Shown: positions 14,877-23,814 of the stretch, piece after piece | How the letters are laid out: the number at the start of each line of letters is the position of its first letter | How positions within the stretch are numbered: the first letter of the stretch is position 1 | NCBI GenBank assembly: GCA_031555955.1 | Contig: JAVBTY010000028.1 | Span: 12,208-76,207 of the forward strand | Length of the DNA: 64,000 nucleotides | Direction of reading: 5' to 3' | Source: Azoarcus sp031555955 | GTDB taxonomy: Bacteria; Pseudomonadota; Gammaproteobacteria; Burkholderiales; Rhodocyclaceae | The notes under the pieces: model-generated | Seen by the model: only the letters and a program-made list of their open reading frames with translations | The model's database searches: none | Told to the model about the DNA's origin: nothing | Program-made: the position numbers and the translations under genes

Positions 14877-16244
14877 ATGAGCGACATCACCCGGGTTTTT
14901 CTCGAAGCCGACGAGATTCCCACCCACTGGTACAACATCGCCGCCGATCTGCCCAGCCCGCCCGCGCCGCCGCTGGGGCCGGACGGCAAACCGGCCACGC
15001 CGGAGCAGATGGGCGCAATTTTCCCCGGCGCGATCCTCGAACAGGAAATGAGCGCCGAGCGCTGGATCGCCATTCCCGACGAGGTACGCGAAATCTACCG
15101 CCTGTGGCGACCCAGCCCGCTGGTGCGCGCCACGCGGCTGGAACAGGCGCTGGGCACCCCGGCGCGCATTTTCTACAAGTACGAAGGGGGTTCGCCCGCC
15201 GGTTCGCACAAACCCAACTCCGCCGTGCCGCAGGCGTTCTACAACCGCCAGGCGGGCATCAGACGTCTCACCACCGAAACCGGGGCCGGGCAATGGGGCT
15301 CGTCCATCGCCTTCGCCGGGCAGATGTTCGGCCTTGAGGTGCGCGTGTACATGGTCAAGGTGAGCTACGAGCAGAAACCCTACCGCCGCCTGATGATGCA
15401 GACCTGGGGGGCCGAGGTGTTCGCCAGCCCGTCGCAGATCACCGAAACCGGACGCCGGGTGCTTGCGGCCGATCCGGACAACCCCGGCTCTCTCGGCCTC
15501 GCCATCTCGGAAGCGGTGGAAGAAGCCGCCGGCCGCGCCGACACCAATTACACGCTGGGCTCGGTGCTCAACCATGTGCTGCTGCATCAGACCATCATCG
15601 GCCAGGAGGCGAAGAAGCAGTTCGAGAAAATCGGCCTTTATCCGGACGTGATCTTCGGCCCCTGCGGCGGCGGTTCCAGCTTCGGCGGCATCGCCTTCCC
15701 CTTCCTGGCCGACCGCGCGGCGGGCGACAGACGCGCGCAGAACCTGCGCTGCGTGGCCGTCGAACCCACCTCGTGCCCGACGCTGACCAGGGGCGCGTAT
15801 GCCTACGACTTCGGCGATGCCTCCGGCTTCACCCCGCTGATGAAGATGTACACCCTCGGCCACGATTTCACCCCGCCCGGCATCCACGCGGGCGGCCTGC
15901 GTTACCACGGCGCTTCGCCGCTGGTATCGCAGCTGTTCCACGAAAATCTGATCGAGGCGCAGGCAGCGCCCCAGCTCGCCACGTTCGAGGCGGGCGTCCA
16001 GTTCGCCCGCGCGGAAGGCATCATCCCCGCGCCGGAATCGAACCACGCCATCCGCGCCGCCATCGATGAGGCGCTCGCCTGCAAGGCCAGCGGCGAACCC
16101 AAAACCATCCTGTTCAACCTTACCGGGCATGGCCATTTCGACATGAGCTCCTACGAACGCTACTTCTCCGGCAAGCTGGAAGACTACGACTACCCGGCCG
16201 AAGCGGTGCGCACCTCGCTGCAGCATCTGCCGAAATTCGGCTGA
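14877..16244 (+). CDS. TrpB2-type PLP-dependent tryptophan synthase beta-like protein
   Basis: This 455-residue protein is the longer TrpB2 form rather than the TrpA-partnered TrpB1. It has the extended N-terminus with HWYNIAADLP, then EGGSPAGSHKPNSA with the PLP lysine at 112, TETGAGQWGSS, and the phosphate loop GPCGGGSSFGG. TrpB2 proteins make tryptophan from indole and serine, or salvage indole, without a TrpA partner. There are no trp genes nearby; the neighbours are coaX and a SPOR protein, which suggests a salvage role. A strong AAGGAGGA Shine-Dalgarno precedes the ATG and a good terminator follows. Confidence 0.9.
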   Translation: MSDITRVFLEADEIPTHWYNIAADLPSPPAPPLGPDGKPATPEQMGAIFPGAILEQEMSAERWIAIPDEVREIYRLWRPSPLVRATRLEQALGTPARIFYKYEGGSPAGSHKPNSAVPQAFYNRQAGIRRLTTETGAGQWGSSIAFAGQMFGLEVRVYMVKVSYEQKPYRRLMMQTWGAEVFASPSQITETGRRVLAADPDNPGSLGLAISEAVEEAAGRADTNYTLGSVLNHVLLHQTIIGQEAKKQFEKIGLYPDVIFGPCGGGSSFGGIAFPFLADRAAGDRRAQNLRCVAVEPTSCPTLTRGAYAYDFGDASGFTPLMKMYTLGHDFTPPGIHAGGLRYHGASPLVSQLFHENLIEAQAAPQLATFEAGVQFARAEGIIPAPESNHAIRAAIDEALACKASGEPKTILFNLTGHGHFDMSSYERYFSGKLEDYDYPAEAVRTSLQHLPKFG

Positions 16245-16254
16245 GCATCCCGTG

Positions 16255-16290
16255 GCGCGGGAAGGGGCCAAGCCTCTTCCCGCGCTTTTT
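16255..16290 (+). terminator. Rho-independent terminator after the TrpB2 gene
   Basis: A 10-bp perfect stem (GCGCGGGAAG / CTTCCCGCGC) with an 11-nt loop is followed by five T residues, starting 11 bp after the stop codon. It closes the birA-coaX-trpB2 transcript. Confidence 0.88.
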
Positions 16291-16372
16291 CCCCAGGCTT
16301 TTTATCTTTTCCGCGCTTTCACCCTGCCCCCGCCCGCTTATCCGCCGCCGCCGGATCGGGTAAGCTTTCCGC

Positions 16373-17035
16373 ATGTCGACGCTGCGCTTCCTCTTCATCC
16401 TCCTGCTCATTCTCAACGGACTCGCCTTCGCCGCCACCGGTGGATGGCTGGAGCTGAGGCCGCCGCCGCACGGCGAACCGGACCGCATCCTCAACCAGCT
16501 CAACCCTGAACGCATCCGGCTGGCCGCGCGCAGCAGCCGCGAAACGCCCGCATCCGCCGCCACGCAGGAAACGCCCGCGCCCGCCGCCGCACCGGAGAAC
16601 GCCGTCTGCGCCGCCTGGTCCGGCCTGTCCGCCGACGAAGCAGACAAACTTGCCAGCCGTCTTGCCGAAGCCGGACTCTCTCCCCGCCGCAGCAGCACCG
16701 AAACGCCCGGCGCTACCTGGTGGGTGCGCATTCCGCCGCAAGGCAGCCGCGATGGGGCCGAACGCAAGGCGAAGGAACTGCGCGCGCTCGGCGTCACCGA
16801 CCTGTTCATCGTCCAGGAAGCCGGGCCCAGCCAGTTTGCCGTTTCTCTCGGCATCTTCAGAACCGAGGCCGCCGCGAACCAGCAGCTGGCCCAGCTGCGC
16901 ACGCGCGGCGTGCGCTCGGCCGACGTTGAAATGCGCAGCGCGCCCCAGTACCGGATTGAAGTCACCGCGCCGCCCGCGCGTATCGCCGCAGCCGAAGGCA
17001 ACGGCACGCAGCACCGCGCCGTCTGCCTGCCGTGA
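16373..17035 (+). CDS. SPOR-domain membrane-anchored protein
   Basis: An N-terminal uncleaved signal or anchor (LRFLFILLLILNGLAFAATG) is followed by a Pro/Ala-rich linker and a C-terminal SPOR domain at about residues 115-195 (TWWVRIPPQGSRDGAERKA ... QFAVSLGIFRTEAAANQQL). SPOR domains bind denuded septal peptidoglycan, so the protein probably sits in the inner membrane at the division site. It overlaps coaE by 4 bp and precedes zapD, consistent with a division-linked context. Confidence 0.8.
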   Translation: MSTLRFLFILLLILNGLAFAATGGWLELRPPPHGEPDRILNQLNPERIRLAARSSRETPASAATQETPAPAAAPENAVCAAWSGLSADEADKLASRLAEAGLSPRRSSTETPGATWWVRIPPQGSRDGAERKAKELRALGVTDLFIVQEAGPSQFAVSLGIFRTEAAANQQLAQLRTRGVRSADVEMRSAPQYRIEVTAPPARIAAAEGNGTQHRAVCLP

Positions 17036-17697
17036 GCGCGGCAAATCCGCCTTCTTCCCGCGACGGCAGCCAGCCCTCCGCTCCCATCATCGGCCTCACC
17101 GGCGGTATCGGCAGCGGCAAGAGCGCGGCGGCGGAGCGCTTCGCCGCGAACGGCGCCAGCATCGTCGATACCGACGCCATCGCCCGCGCACTCACCGCCC
17201 CCGGCGGCAGCGCGATTTCCGCTCTCCGCGATACCTTCGGCACGGCGCTGATCGCCTCCGACGGCAGTCTGGACCGCGCAGCCATGCGCGCACTGGTTTT
17301 CTCCCGCCCTGCCGCCCGGCACGAGCTTGAAGCCATCCTGCACCCCATGATCCGCGCCGAAAGCGAACGCCTGTGCCTGGCCGCACGCGGCCCCTACGTC
17401 ATCCTTGCCGTGCCGCTACTGGTTGAATCGGGCGGCTACCGCTCGCGCTGCGCCCGTATCTGCGTGGTCGACTGCTCCGAGGCGCTGCAGATCGAGCGGG
17501 TGCGCAGCCGCAGCGGACTCGACGAAGCGCAGATCCGCGCCATCATGGCCACCCAGGCCAGCCGCGCGGAACGCCTCGCCGCCGCTGACGACATCATCGA
17601 CAACAGCGGCATGCTGGAAGAGCTCCACGCCCAGGTGGATGCGCTGCACCGCCTTTACAGCGATATCACACGCGGCATGGCGTCCGCCTGCCCGTAG
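17032..17697 (+). CDS. coaE: Dephospho-CoA kinase CoaE
   Basis: CoaE phosphorylates the 3'-hydroxyl of dephospho-CoA, the last step of CoA synthesis. The P-loop GLTGGIGSGKS lies near residue 22, followed by DTDAIARAL, LHPMIRAE and VPLLVESGG, all CoaE signatures; length 221 residues with a short N-terminal extension. The GTG start overlaps the preceding SPOR gene. In many gamma- and betaproteobacteria coaE, zapD and yacG are adjacent, as here, usually after the type IV pilin genes pilCD, which are absent from this position. Confidence 0.94.
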   Translation: MSAANPPSSRDGSQPSAPIIGLTGGIGSGKSAAAERFAANGASIVDTDAIARALTAPGGSAISALRDTFGTALIASDGSLDRAAMRALVFSRPAARHELEAILHPMIRAESERLCLAARGPYVILAVPLLVESGGYRSRCARICVVDCSEALQIERVRSRSGLDEAQIRAIMATQASRAERLAAADDIIDNSGMLEELHAQVDALHRLYSDITRGMASACP

Positions 17698-17795
17698 ATG
17701 GTCAGGGATTGCGCCATGGCGCGGCCCCATGCAAAACCGCTGTGCTATCATCGCCCGACATTTCCAGAACCTTCCAGATTTGCGGACACGGCGCG

Positions 17796-18551
17796 GTGAT
17801 CAGTTACGAATATCCCCTTAACGAGCGCATCCGCACCCTTTTGCGCCTGGAGGATCTGTTCCGCAAGACCACCTATTTCACCGCCAACGACACTCCGCAG
17901 GATCACCACACGGTTCTCCTGACCCTGTTCGAAGTGCTGGAAGTCGCCAGCCGCGCGGATCTCAAGGTCGACCTGCTCCAGGAGCTCGAACGCCAGCGCC
18001 ATACCCTGATGGCTTACCGGAACAACCCGGACATTTCAGAGGAAGCGCTTTCCGGCGCGCTGTACGAAATCGAACAGGCCTCCGCCGGCCTGCTCGGCAT
18101 GGCGGGCAAGATCGGTCAGCATCTGCGTGACAACGAATGGCTGATGACCATCCGCGGACGCATGGCCATTCCCGGCGGCGCCTGCCAGTTCGACCTGCCC
18201 TCCTACCACTTCTGGCTGAACCAGGACGTTGCCGCGCGGCGCTGCGATCTGGAACGCTGGGTGCAGCCGGTGCTGCCAATCCGCAGCGGCATCGACATCG
18301 TGCTGCGTCTGCTGCGCGGCAGCGGACGGCCGGAAAACCAGCAGGCCCACGCCGGCACCTACCAGCTGACCATGGCCGGGCGCACCGCGCTGATGCTGCG
18401 GGTCCGCATTCCGCGCACGGAAGCGGTGGTGCCCGAAATCAGCGCCAACAAGTACGCGCTCAACATCCGCTTCATGCTGCCCGAAACCACCGTCCGCCCC
18501 CGCGTGGCCGAGCGCGACGTTCCTTTCGAACTGACCTTCTGCAGCCTGTAA
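17796..18551 (+). CDS. zapD: Cell division protein ZapD
   Basis: ZapD is a cytosolic FtsZ-binding protein that bundles protofilaments in the Z-ring. The GTG at 17796 is chosen because the conserved N-terminus ISYEYPLNERIRTLLRLEDLF begins there, giving 251 residues, close to the 247 of E. coli; upstream in-frame sequence is unrelated. The helical domain is followed by a C-terminal beta domain (CQFDLPSYHFWL, QLTMAGRTALMLRVRIP). Its stop shares one base with the yacG ATG. Confidence 0.93.
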   Translation: MISYEYPLNERIRTLLRLEDLFRKTTYFTANDTPQDHHTVLLTLFEVLEVASRADLKVDLLQELERQRHTLMAYRNNPDISEEALSGALYEIEQASAGLLGMAGKIGQHLRDNEWLMTIRGRMAIPGGACQFDLPSYHFWLNQDVAARRCDLERWVQPVLPIRSGIDIVLRLLRGSGRPENQQAHAGTYQLTMAGRTALMLRVRIPRTEAVVPEISANKYALNIRFMLPETTVRPRVAERDVPFELTFCSL

Positions 18552-18748
18552 TGAGCGGCGCAGCCCATCCCCGCACGGTGAAATGCCCCGGCTGCGGCAA
18601 ACCGGCGCCATGGAACCCTGAAAACCGCTTCCGCCCCTTCTGCTCGGAACGCTGCAAACAGATCGACCTCGGCGCGTGGGCTTCGGAAAGCTACCGCGTG
18701 CCAGCCGCCGCGCCCGACTCCGCGGACGAAGCCGCCGATCCCTCCTGA
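18551..18748 (+). CDS. yacG: DNA gyrase inhibitor YacG (zinc-ribbon)
   Basis: This 65-residue protein carries the complete YacG zinc ribbon, CPGCGKPAPWNPENRFRPFC followed by SERCKQIDLGAW, with all four cysteines. YacG binds GyrB and blocks DNA binding by gyrase. The ATG overlaps the zapD stop by one base. Its last 58 bp overlap the 3' end of the convergent Nudix-ThiE gene. Confidence 0.92.
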   Translation: MSGAAHPRTVKCPGCGKPAPWNPENRFRPFCSERCKQIDLGAWASESYRVPAAAPDSADEAADPS

Positions 18749-19689
18749 TCCCGCGCCCACGCGCCCCGGATTGCGGCAACACCATGCGCACCCGCATCGC
18801 GCGCGGTTTCCATGTCCGCCGCTGTCAGCCCGCCCAGCGCCAGCACCGGCAGCGGCAGCCCCGCCGCCAGCGCGGCAAAGCGCTCCCAGCCCAGGGGCGG
18901 CGCGCCGGGATGGGTCGGCGTATCCCTGACCGCGCCCAGCAGCGCGTAATCGAGCCCCAGTTCCGCCGCGCGCTCAAGCTCTTCACGCAGATGGCATGAA
19001 GCGCCCACCCAGGGAAAATCCGGCCGCGCATCCAGCCCGGCGAGGCGGGAAGCGGGCAGGTGCACGCCGTCCGCGCCGGTCTCCCGCGCCAGCTCCACAT
19101 CGTCATTGACCAGCGCCAGCGCTCCTGCGGCATGGGCGCGGCGCACCGCTTCGGCGGCAAAATCCCGCCGCGCTTCCCACGCCAGCCCCGGTTCGCGTAT
19201 CTGGACCAGCTTCAGCCCGGCCGCCAGCGCCGCATCAAGCTCCGCCAGCTGGCGTTCAACCCCCACCGCTGCCGCGCGGGTAATGCCCATCATGCGCGGC
19301 AGGCGCAGCGCTTTCATGATCGGGCCATTGGCCGGCAGCATCGGTTCCGGCGGCGGGCCGTCCACCGCCTGCCAGCGCAGCGCACTGTGAACGTGGTCGT
19401 TCACTTCACCATCCCATGCCGTCACCTCGAAAAAATGCAGGCGCACATGGGCATGTTCATAAAGATGTTCCCGCCGCAGCCATGGGCGCAGATGGCGCAC
19501 CCGGACGCCGAGCTCTTCTTCCAGCTCGCGGCACAGGGCCTGCGCGGGCGATTCACCCGCTTCCACCTTGCCGCCGGGAAATTCCCAGTAGCCGGCATAA
19601 ACGGCATCCGGCGCCCGCTGCCCGAGCAGAAAACGGCCATCGCCGCGCACCATCACGCCCGCCGCCACATCAACCAGCCTGCGCGTCAC
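18691..19689 (-). CDS. Nudix hydrolase (MutT-like) fused to a ThiE-like domain
   Basis: Residues 1-130 form a Nudix hydrolase with the full Nudix box near 39-61 (GGKVEAGESPAQAL, RELEEELGV), MutT-like in its opening GVMVRGDGRFLLGQR. Residues 135-320 are a thiamine-phosphate-synthase-like TIM barrel (LVQIREPGL, LALVNDDVELA, GADGVHLP, VLALGGLTAADM). This fusion is a known architecture near coaE/zapD/yacG in proteobacteria. Residues of the ThiE pyrophosphate site are only partly kept, so the barrel may not be a true ThiE. Its C-terminal codons overlap yacG by 58 bp. Confidence 0.88.
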   Translation of the reverse strand: MTRRLVDVAAGVMVRGDGRFLLGQRAPDAVYAGYWEFPGGKVEAGESPAQALCRELEEELGVRVRHLRPWLRREHLYEHAHVRLHFFEVTAWDGEVNDHVHSALRWQAVDGPPPEPMLPANGPIMKALRLPRMMGITRAAAVGVERQLAELDAALAAGLKLVQIREPGLAWEARRDFAAEAVRRAHAAGALALVNDDVELARETGADGVHLPASRLAGLDARPDFPWVGASCHLREELERAAELGLDYALLGAVRDTPTHPGAPPLGWERFAALAAGLPLPVLALGGLTAADMETARDAGAHGVAAIRGAWARDQEGSAASSAESGAAAGTR

Positions 19690-19692
19690 CGC

Positions 19693-20556
19693 TCAGCGCT
19701 CCAGCCGTCCGGCGTAGTCGCGGGCGAACTGCCAGGCTACCCGGCCGGAGCGCGATCCGCGCATCAGCGCCCATTGCAGGGCCTCCGCGCGCGCCTGGCT
19801 GGCGGCCCGTTTCGGCACCCGGAACACGGCCAGCCAGTGGGCGACAATGTCGAGGTACTCATCCTGGCTGAACGGATAAAAGGAAATCCACAAGCCAAAA
19901 CGCTCGGAGAGGGAAATTTTTTCCTCCACCGCCTCGCCCGGATGGATTTCGCCATCAACGTGGCGCACCTGCAGGTTTTCGTCGTGATATTCCGGCATCA
20001 GGTGCCGCCGGTTCGAGGTGGCGTACACGAGGATGTTGTCCGAAACCGCCGACACGGAGCCATCGAGCACGCTTTTGAGCGCCTTGTACGCATCCTCGCC
20101 TTCCTCAAAGGAAAGATCGTCGCAGTACAGGATGAAGCGCTCGGGCCGCCCCGACACCAGATCGACGATTTCCGGCAGATCGATCAGATCGGTCTTGTCC
20201 ACCTCGATCACACGCAGCCCCTCTCCGGCATAGGCATTGAGCAGCGCCTTGATCAGCGAGGATTTTCCGGTGCCGCGCGCGCCGGTCAGCAGCACATTGT
20301 TGGCGCGCCTGCCCGCCAGAAACTGCCGCGTATTGCGGTCGATGCGCTCTTTCTGCTCATCGATATCGCGCAGATCCTCCAGCCGGATCGCATGCGGCGC
20401 GGCCACCGGCTGCAGGCTGGCGCGGCCGTGGCGACGGCGCCAGCGGAAAGCCGCCGCCGCATTCCAGTCCGGCGCGGCGGCCGGGCCCGGCAAAAGGTTT
20501 TCCAGCCGGTCAAGCACCCGCTCGGCGCGGCTCATCAGCTGCATCAGCTCATTCAT
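19693..20556 (-). CDS. DUF815 AAA-type ATPase
   Basis: A P-loop ATPase of the DUF815 family: Walker A GARGTGKSSLIKA near residue 100, Walker B FILYCDDLSFE, then a sensor-like VYATSNRRHLMPEY and a C-terminal arginine-rich helix. The start at 20556 (MNELMQLMSRAERVL) gives 287 residues; an upstream in-frame start would add 17 residues that are instead explained by the small gene overlapping there. It follows the Nudix-ThiE gene's start by only 3 bp, so the two are an operon. The cellular role of DUF815 proteins is not established. Confidence 0.85.
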   Translation of the reverse strand: MNELMQLMSRAERVLDRLENLLPGPAAAPDWNAAAAFRWRRRHGRASLQPVAAPHAIRLEDLRDIDEQKERIDRNTRQFLAGRRANNVLLTGARGTGKSSLIKALLNAYAGEGLRVIEVDKTDLIDLPEIVDLVSGRPERFILYCDDLSFEEGEDAYKALKSVLDGSVSAVSDNILVYATSNRRHLMPEYHDENLQVRHVDGEIHPGEAVEEKISLSERFGLWISFYPFSQDEYLDIVAHWLAVFRVPKRAASQARAEALQWALMRGSRSGRVAWQFARDYAGRLER

Positions 20557-20659
20557 CGTCGGTATCCGCGCAATCCCGCCGCCGCCGCGGCCATGTCGCC
20601 CACACAATAATGAGCAGCAGGGCGAGCGCGACGCCGGCTTCCAGAAAAATCACCCACAT
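20549..20659 (-). CDS. 36-residue single-pass membrane protein coupled to the DUF815 gene
   Basis: A GGAG lies six bases before the ATG at 20657-20659. The product is one hydrophobic helix (VIFLEAGVALALLLIIVWAT) followed by a stop-transfer RRRR and an acidic tail, so it should sit in the inner membrane with its C-terminus inside. Its stop codon overlaps the first codons of the DUF815 ATPase by 8 bp, implying translational coupling. No family is recognised; it may recruit the ATPase to the membrane. Short length keeps confidence moderate. Confidence 0.5.
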   Translation of the reverse strand: MWVIFLEAGVALALLLIIVWATWPRRRRDCADTDDE

Positions 20660-20733
20660 GGCGGTCTCCAGGGCAAAACGGCATGCCCGGTATACTGCGG
20701 GGCTGTGTTCTCCGAGTCTAACCGATCCTTTTC

Positions 20734-21960
20734 ATGATGCCGCCTTTCCATCGCCACGCCCTGCCCGCAGCGCTCTTCCTGTTTGCACTTCTCGCGGGCT
20801 GCGCGGGCACACCGCCGCAGCCATCGCAAATTCCGGCCTGCCAGACGGCAACACCCTGCCCGGCCTGCCCCGTCTGCCCGGCCGCGCCGGATACGGCGGA
20901 AAGCGCCGCGCCGCCCGCCAGCCCGCTGCAGCTTTCCTCCTGGACCGCCCTCAGCGGCTGGCAGGACGACAATCCGGCCGCCGCATGGCCGGCGCTGCGC
21001 AAATCCTGCTCCGTTCTGGCGCGCAAACCCGGCTGGCAGTCCGTGTGCGAAATGTCCGCACGGCTGGGCGAAACGCCCTCACCCGCAGGCGCACGGCAGT
21101 TTTTCGAGGCGCATTTCGAGCCGTGGCAGCTCGTCAACCCCGACGGCAGCCGGGAAGGACTGATCACCGGCTACTACGAACCGCTTATCGCCGCCAGCCG
21201 GACGCGCTCGGAGCGTTACGCCTGGCCAGTGCACGGCGTTCCCTCCGACATGCTTACCGTTGAACTCGGCGATCTGTATCCCAGCCTTAAAAGCATGCGC
21301 CTGCGCGGACGCATCGTCGGCAACAGGATCGTTCCCTACTGGTCACGCAGCGAGCTGGAGCAGCGCGGCGGCGCGCTGCCCGCCGACATTCTGTTCTGGG
21401 CCGCCGATCCGATCGACCTCTTCTTTCTCCAGGTGCAGGGCTCCGGCCAGCTGCGACTGCCAGACGGCTCGCGGGCGCGCATCGGCTACGCCGACCAGAA
21501 CGGCCACCCCTACCAGTCGATCGGGCGCTGGCTGGTTTCACAAGGCGAACTCCCGCTGGAACAGGCCTCTATGGAAGGCATCCGCCTCTGGGCGCAGAAA
21601 CACCCCGCGCGGCTGCATGAACTGCTCAACGCCAATCCCAGCTACGTTTTTTTCCGCGAACTGTCCGCGGAAGGCGGCCCGACCGGCGCCCTGGGCATCC
21701 CCATTACCGCAGAACGCAGCCTCGCCGTCGATCCGGCCTCCATTCCACTCGGCGCTCCCGTATTTCTCTCGACCACCTATCCGCGCAGCGAACGCCCGCT
21801 CAACCGCCTTATGCTCGCGCAGGATACCGGTGGCGCCATCAAGGGCCGCGTGCGCGCCGATTTTTTCTGGGGCTTCGGCGCCGAGGCCGGAACCCAGGCC
21901 GGCCGCATGCGCCAGCAGGGCCGGTTGTGGGTGCTGCTTCCAAAAGGGATGCAGCCATAA
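20734..21960 (+). CDS. mltA: Membrane-bound lytic murein transglycosylase A
   Basis: MltA cleaves peptidoglycan glycan strands with formation of 1,6-anhydro-muramic acid and is anchored in the outer membrane as a lipoprotein. The lipobox LLAGC puts the lipidated Cys at 23. Conserved segments include GLITGYYEPL, DLFFLQVQGSGQLRL, GQPYxS-like GHPYQSIGRWL, PSYVFF, and the C-terminal 3D domain with the catalytic Asp in MLAQDTGGAIKG. Length 408 residues is usual. It stands alone, divergent from the 36-codon gene. Confidence 0.94.
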   Translation: MMPPFHRHALPAALFLFALLAGCAGTPPQPSQIPACQTATPCPACPVCPAAPDTAESAAPPASPLQLSSWTALSGWQDDNPAAAWPALRKSCSVLARKPGWQSVCEMSARLGETPSPAGARQFFEAHFEPWQLVNPDGSREGLITGYYEPLIAASRTRSERYAWPVHGVPSDMLTVELGDLYPSLKSMRLRGRIVGNRIVPYWSRSELEQRGGALPADILFWAADPIDLFFLQVQGSGQLRLPDGSRARIGYADQNGHPYQSIGRWLVSQGELPLEQASMEGIRLWAQKHPARLHELLNANPSYVFFRELSAEGGPTGALGIPITAERSLAVDPASIPLGAPVFLSTTYPRSERPLNRLMLAQDTGGAIKGRVRADFFWGFGAEAGTQAGRMRQQGRLWVLLPKGMQP

Positions 21961-22206
21961 CCGTTGTAGATGTCGCTCACAACATCCCGGGGGAAAGTCT
22001 GGCGAATAGGCCGTCGGCGGGTTCCTGTTTTTCTCGCGGCTTTTAAAAAATCGGCTTCAGAACGCCGAAGCAGCCGCGCCTGCGCTCGCCCATTTACCAG
22101 AGCCAGAGAGACGCTTTCCATGCGCTGACAGAAATAACGGCCAGCCCCTGTAACCGGCATCCGCGTGCAGTCATGGCGACAACGCTTTCTGTCACCCCAT
22201 CAGCCC

Positions 22207-23271
22207 TTATCTCTCCGGATCAGGGCAATCAGTTTCGGGCAGTTTCATAAAACGCTCACGAATAGCGACGAGCGCCTCCCATTCACCCAGAAGAGCGCTG
22301 ACACAGTCCGGATCGAAATGAACACCGCTGCCGCCCTGCATAAATGTGGCGGCATCTTCCAGCGACCAGGCTGACTTGTAAGTGCGCCCCGAGGTCAGTG
22401 CGTCAAATACGTCGGCTGCCGCGACAATCCGGCCTGCAAGCGGAATCGCATCCGCAGCAAGCTGCCGGGGGTAACCGCTGCCATCGAATTTCTCATGATG
22501 CGTCAACGCGATCGTTGCACCAAGCTGGATGACGCTGGATGACGATTCTTTCAGGATATCGTGCCCAATAATGGGGTGGCGCTGCATGATCGCCTGCTCC
22601 CCGGGTGTAAGCGGCCCTTCTTTCAGCAGAATATGGTCTGGAATGCCGAGTTTGCCCACATCATGCATCGGCGCGGCAAGAAATACCTTTTCGACATAGT
22701 CTTCTCCGCACCCCAGCCGCCGGGCAATCAGGGCCGAATAATGAGACATGCGCTGGATATGGGCTCCCGTTTCCGCGTCGCGGAATTCCGCCGCACGCGC
22801 CAGACGCATGATCGTCTCCCGTTCGCGCGCCAGAATTTCCGCTGTCGCCTCACGCACCGCCCCCGCCAAAGCCTCGGCACGAATCCGGGTGGCAAGATGC
22901 CCTTCCCGCAGTCTGAGCATGTTGCGCACACGCGGCTCAAATTCGTGGATGTCAACGGGTTTGTTAAGGAAGTCATTGGCGCCCGACTCAAGCGCCTGGT
23001 AGCGTACCTTGCGCTCATGGTTGGCCGTTACCATCAGCACCGGGACATCATCATGACTATGCCATGAACGCACACGCCGGATAAACTCCAGCCCGTCAAT
23101 CTCCGGCATCATGTAATCAACAATAATCAGATCCGGTTCATTACGCGCACACCAGGCCAGCCCCTCGACCGGATGCGAAAACGTGTGAATCCGCCGCCCA
23201 GGCGTGCGGGCAGCAAGCTTCTCCATCAGGACAAGATTAAGTTCAGTGTCATCAACAATGAGAATGTTCAT
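22207..23271 (-). CDS. Response regulator with HD-GYP phosphodiesterase output
   Basis: Residues 1-120 are a receiver domain with the phospho-acceptor Asp52 (LIIVDYMMPEIDG) and Lys in NDFLNKPVD. After a coiled linker, residues 150-330 are an HD-GYP domain: HDVGKLGIPDHIL with the HD pair, HPIIGHDIL, and the GYP loop HEKFDGSGYPRQL. HD-GYP proteins hydrolyse c-di-GMP to pGpG or GMP. Its kinase is not adjacent. About 1.4 kb to the right lies an HDOD-REC-GGDEF protein, a plausible opposing cyclase; prophage and IS debris now separates the two. Confidence 0.93.
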   Translation of the reverse strand: MNILIVDDTELNLVLMEKLAARTPGRRIHTFSHPVEGLAWCARNEPDLIIVDYMMPEIDGLEFIRRVRSWHSHDDVPVLMVTANHERKVRYQALESGANDFLNKPVDIHEFEPRVRNMLRLREGHLATRIRAEALAGAVREATAEILARERETIMRLARAAEFRDAETGAHIQRMSHYSALIARRLGCGEDYVEKVFLAAPMHDVGKLGIPDHILLKEGPLTPGEQAIMQRHPIIGHDILKESSSSVIQLGATIALTHHEKFDGSGYPRQLAADAIPLAGRIVAAADVFDALTSGRTYKSAWSLEDAATFMQGGSGVHFDPDCVSALLGEWEALVAIRERFMKLPETDCPDPER

Positions 23272-23433
23272 ATAAACGCTCAGGTAGCGCGCCTTTCAGT
23301 ATCGGATATTACAGATCCAGCTGCCGTGATTATTCTCCGCTACCCAGATGAAATTTCTGTCCAGCCAGAATCGTCCATGCGATTTTACGGGCTCTGCAGC
23401 AAACTGAAGTCCCCGGGTAATCCCCCGGCTGCT

Positions 23434-23814
23434 TCAAGTTTGAAGTGCGCCACCTGATTTCAGGTTGATGATTTTCCGCGCAAATACCTCAGTGGCGCGC
23501 TCCGCCGTCGCCATGCCTTCCAGCGCGGCTTTCTGTTCGCGCAGCGCGCGGGCGGCGCCCGCAACGCGCGCCTGCACCGCCTGCAGGCTGTCGCCGTAGT
23601 CCTGTGTTTCTTTTTTCAGCCGCGCGAACTGCTCGATCAGGCTCTGCTGTTTGTCCAGGGTGCGCAGTTCTGCCGCCAGCGCGGCGAACTCCGGCGCGGC
23701 GTCGCCCGCGTGTTCGGCCAGCTTTTCGACCTCTCCGGCCAGCGCGGCGATCTTGTTTTCGCCCGCGGTCTGGGCTGTAATGAGGCATTCGGTCTTGATG
23801 GTGCTGCCTGCCAT
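23434..23814 (-). pseudogene. Prophage tail tape-measure N-terminal remnant
   Basis: The 126-residue frame opens MAGSTIKTECLITAQTAGEN and continues as a heptad-rich helix (IAALAGEVEKLAEHAGD, LRTLDKQQSLIEQFARLKKE). This resembles the N-termini of phage tail tape-measure proteins, which are normally several hundred residues or longer. Here it stops after LKSGGALQT, so only the start survives. A second tail-protein fragment lies at 24193-24372 on the same strand, in the order expected for a tail module. The assignment rests on recalled sequence style rather than an alignment. Confidence 0.5.
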
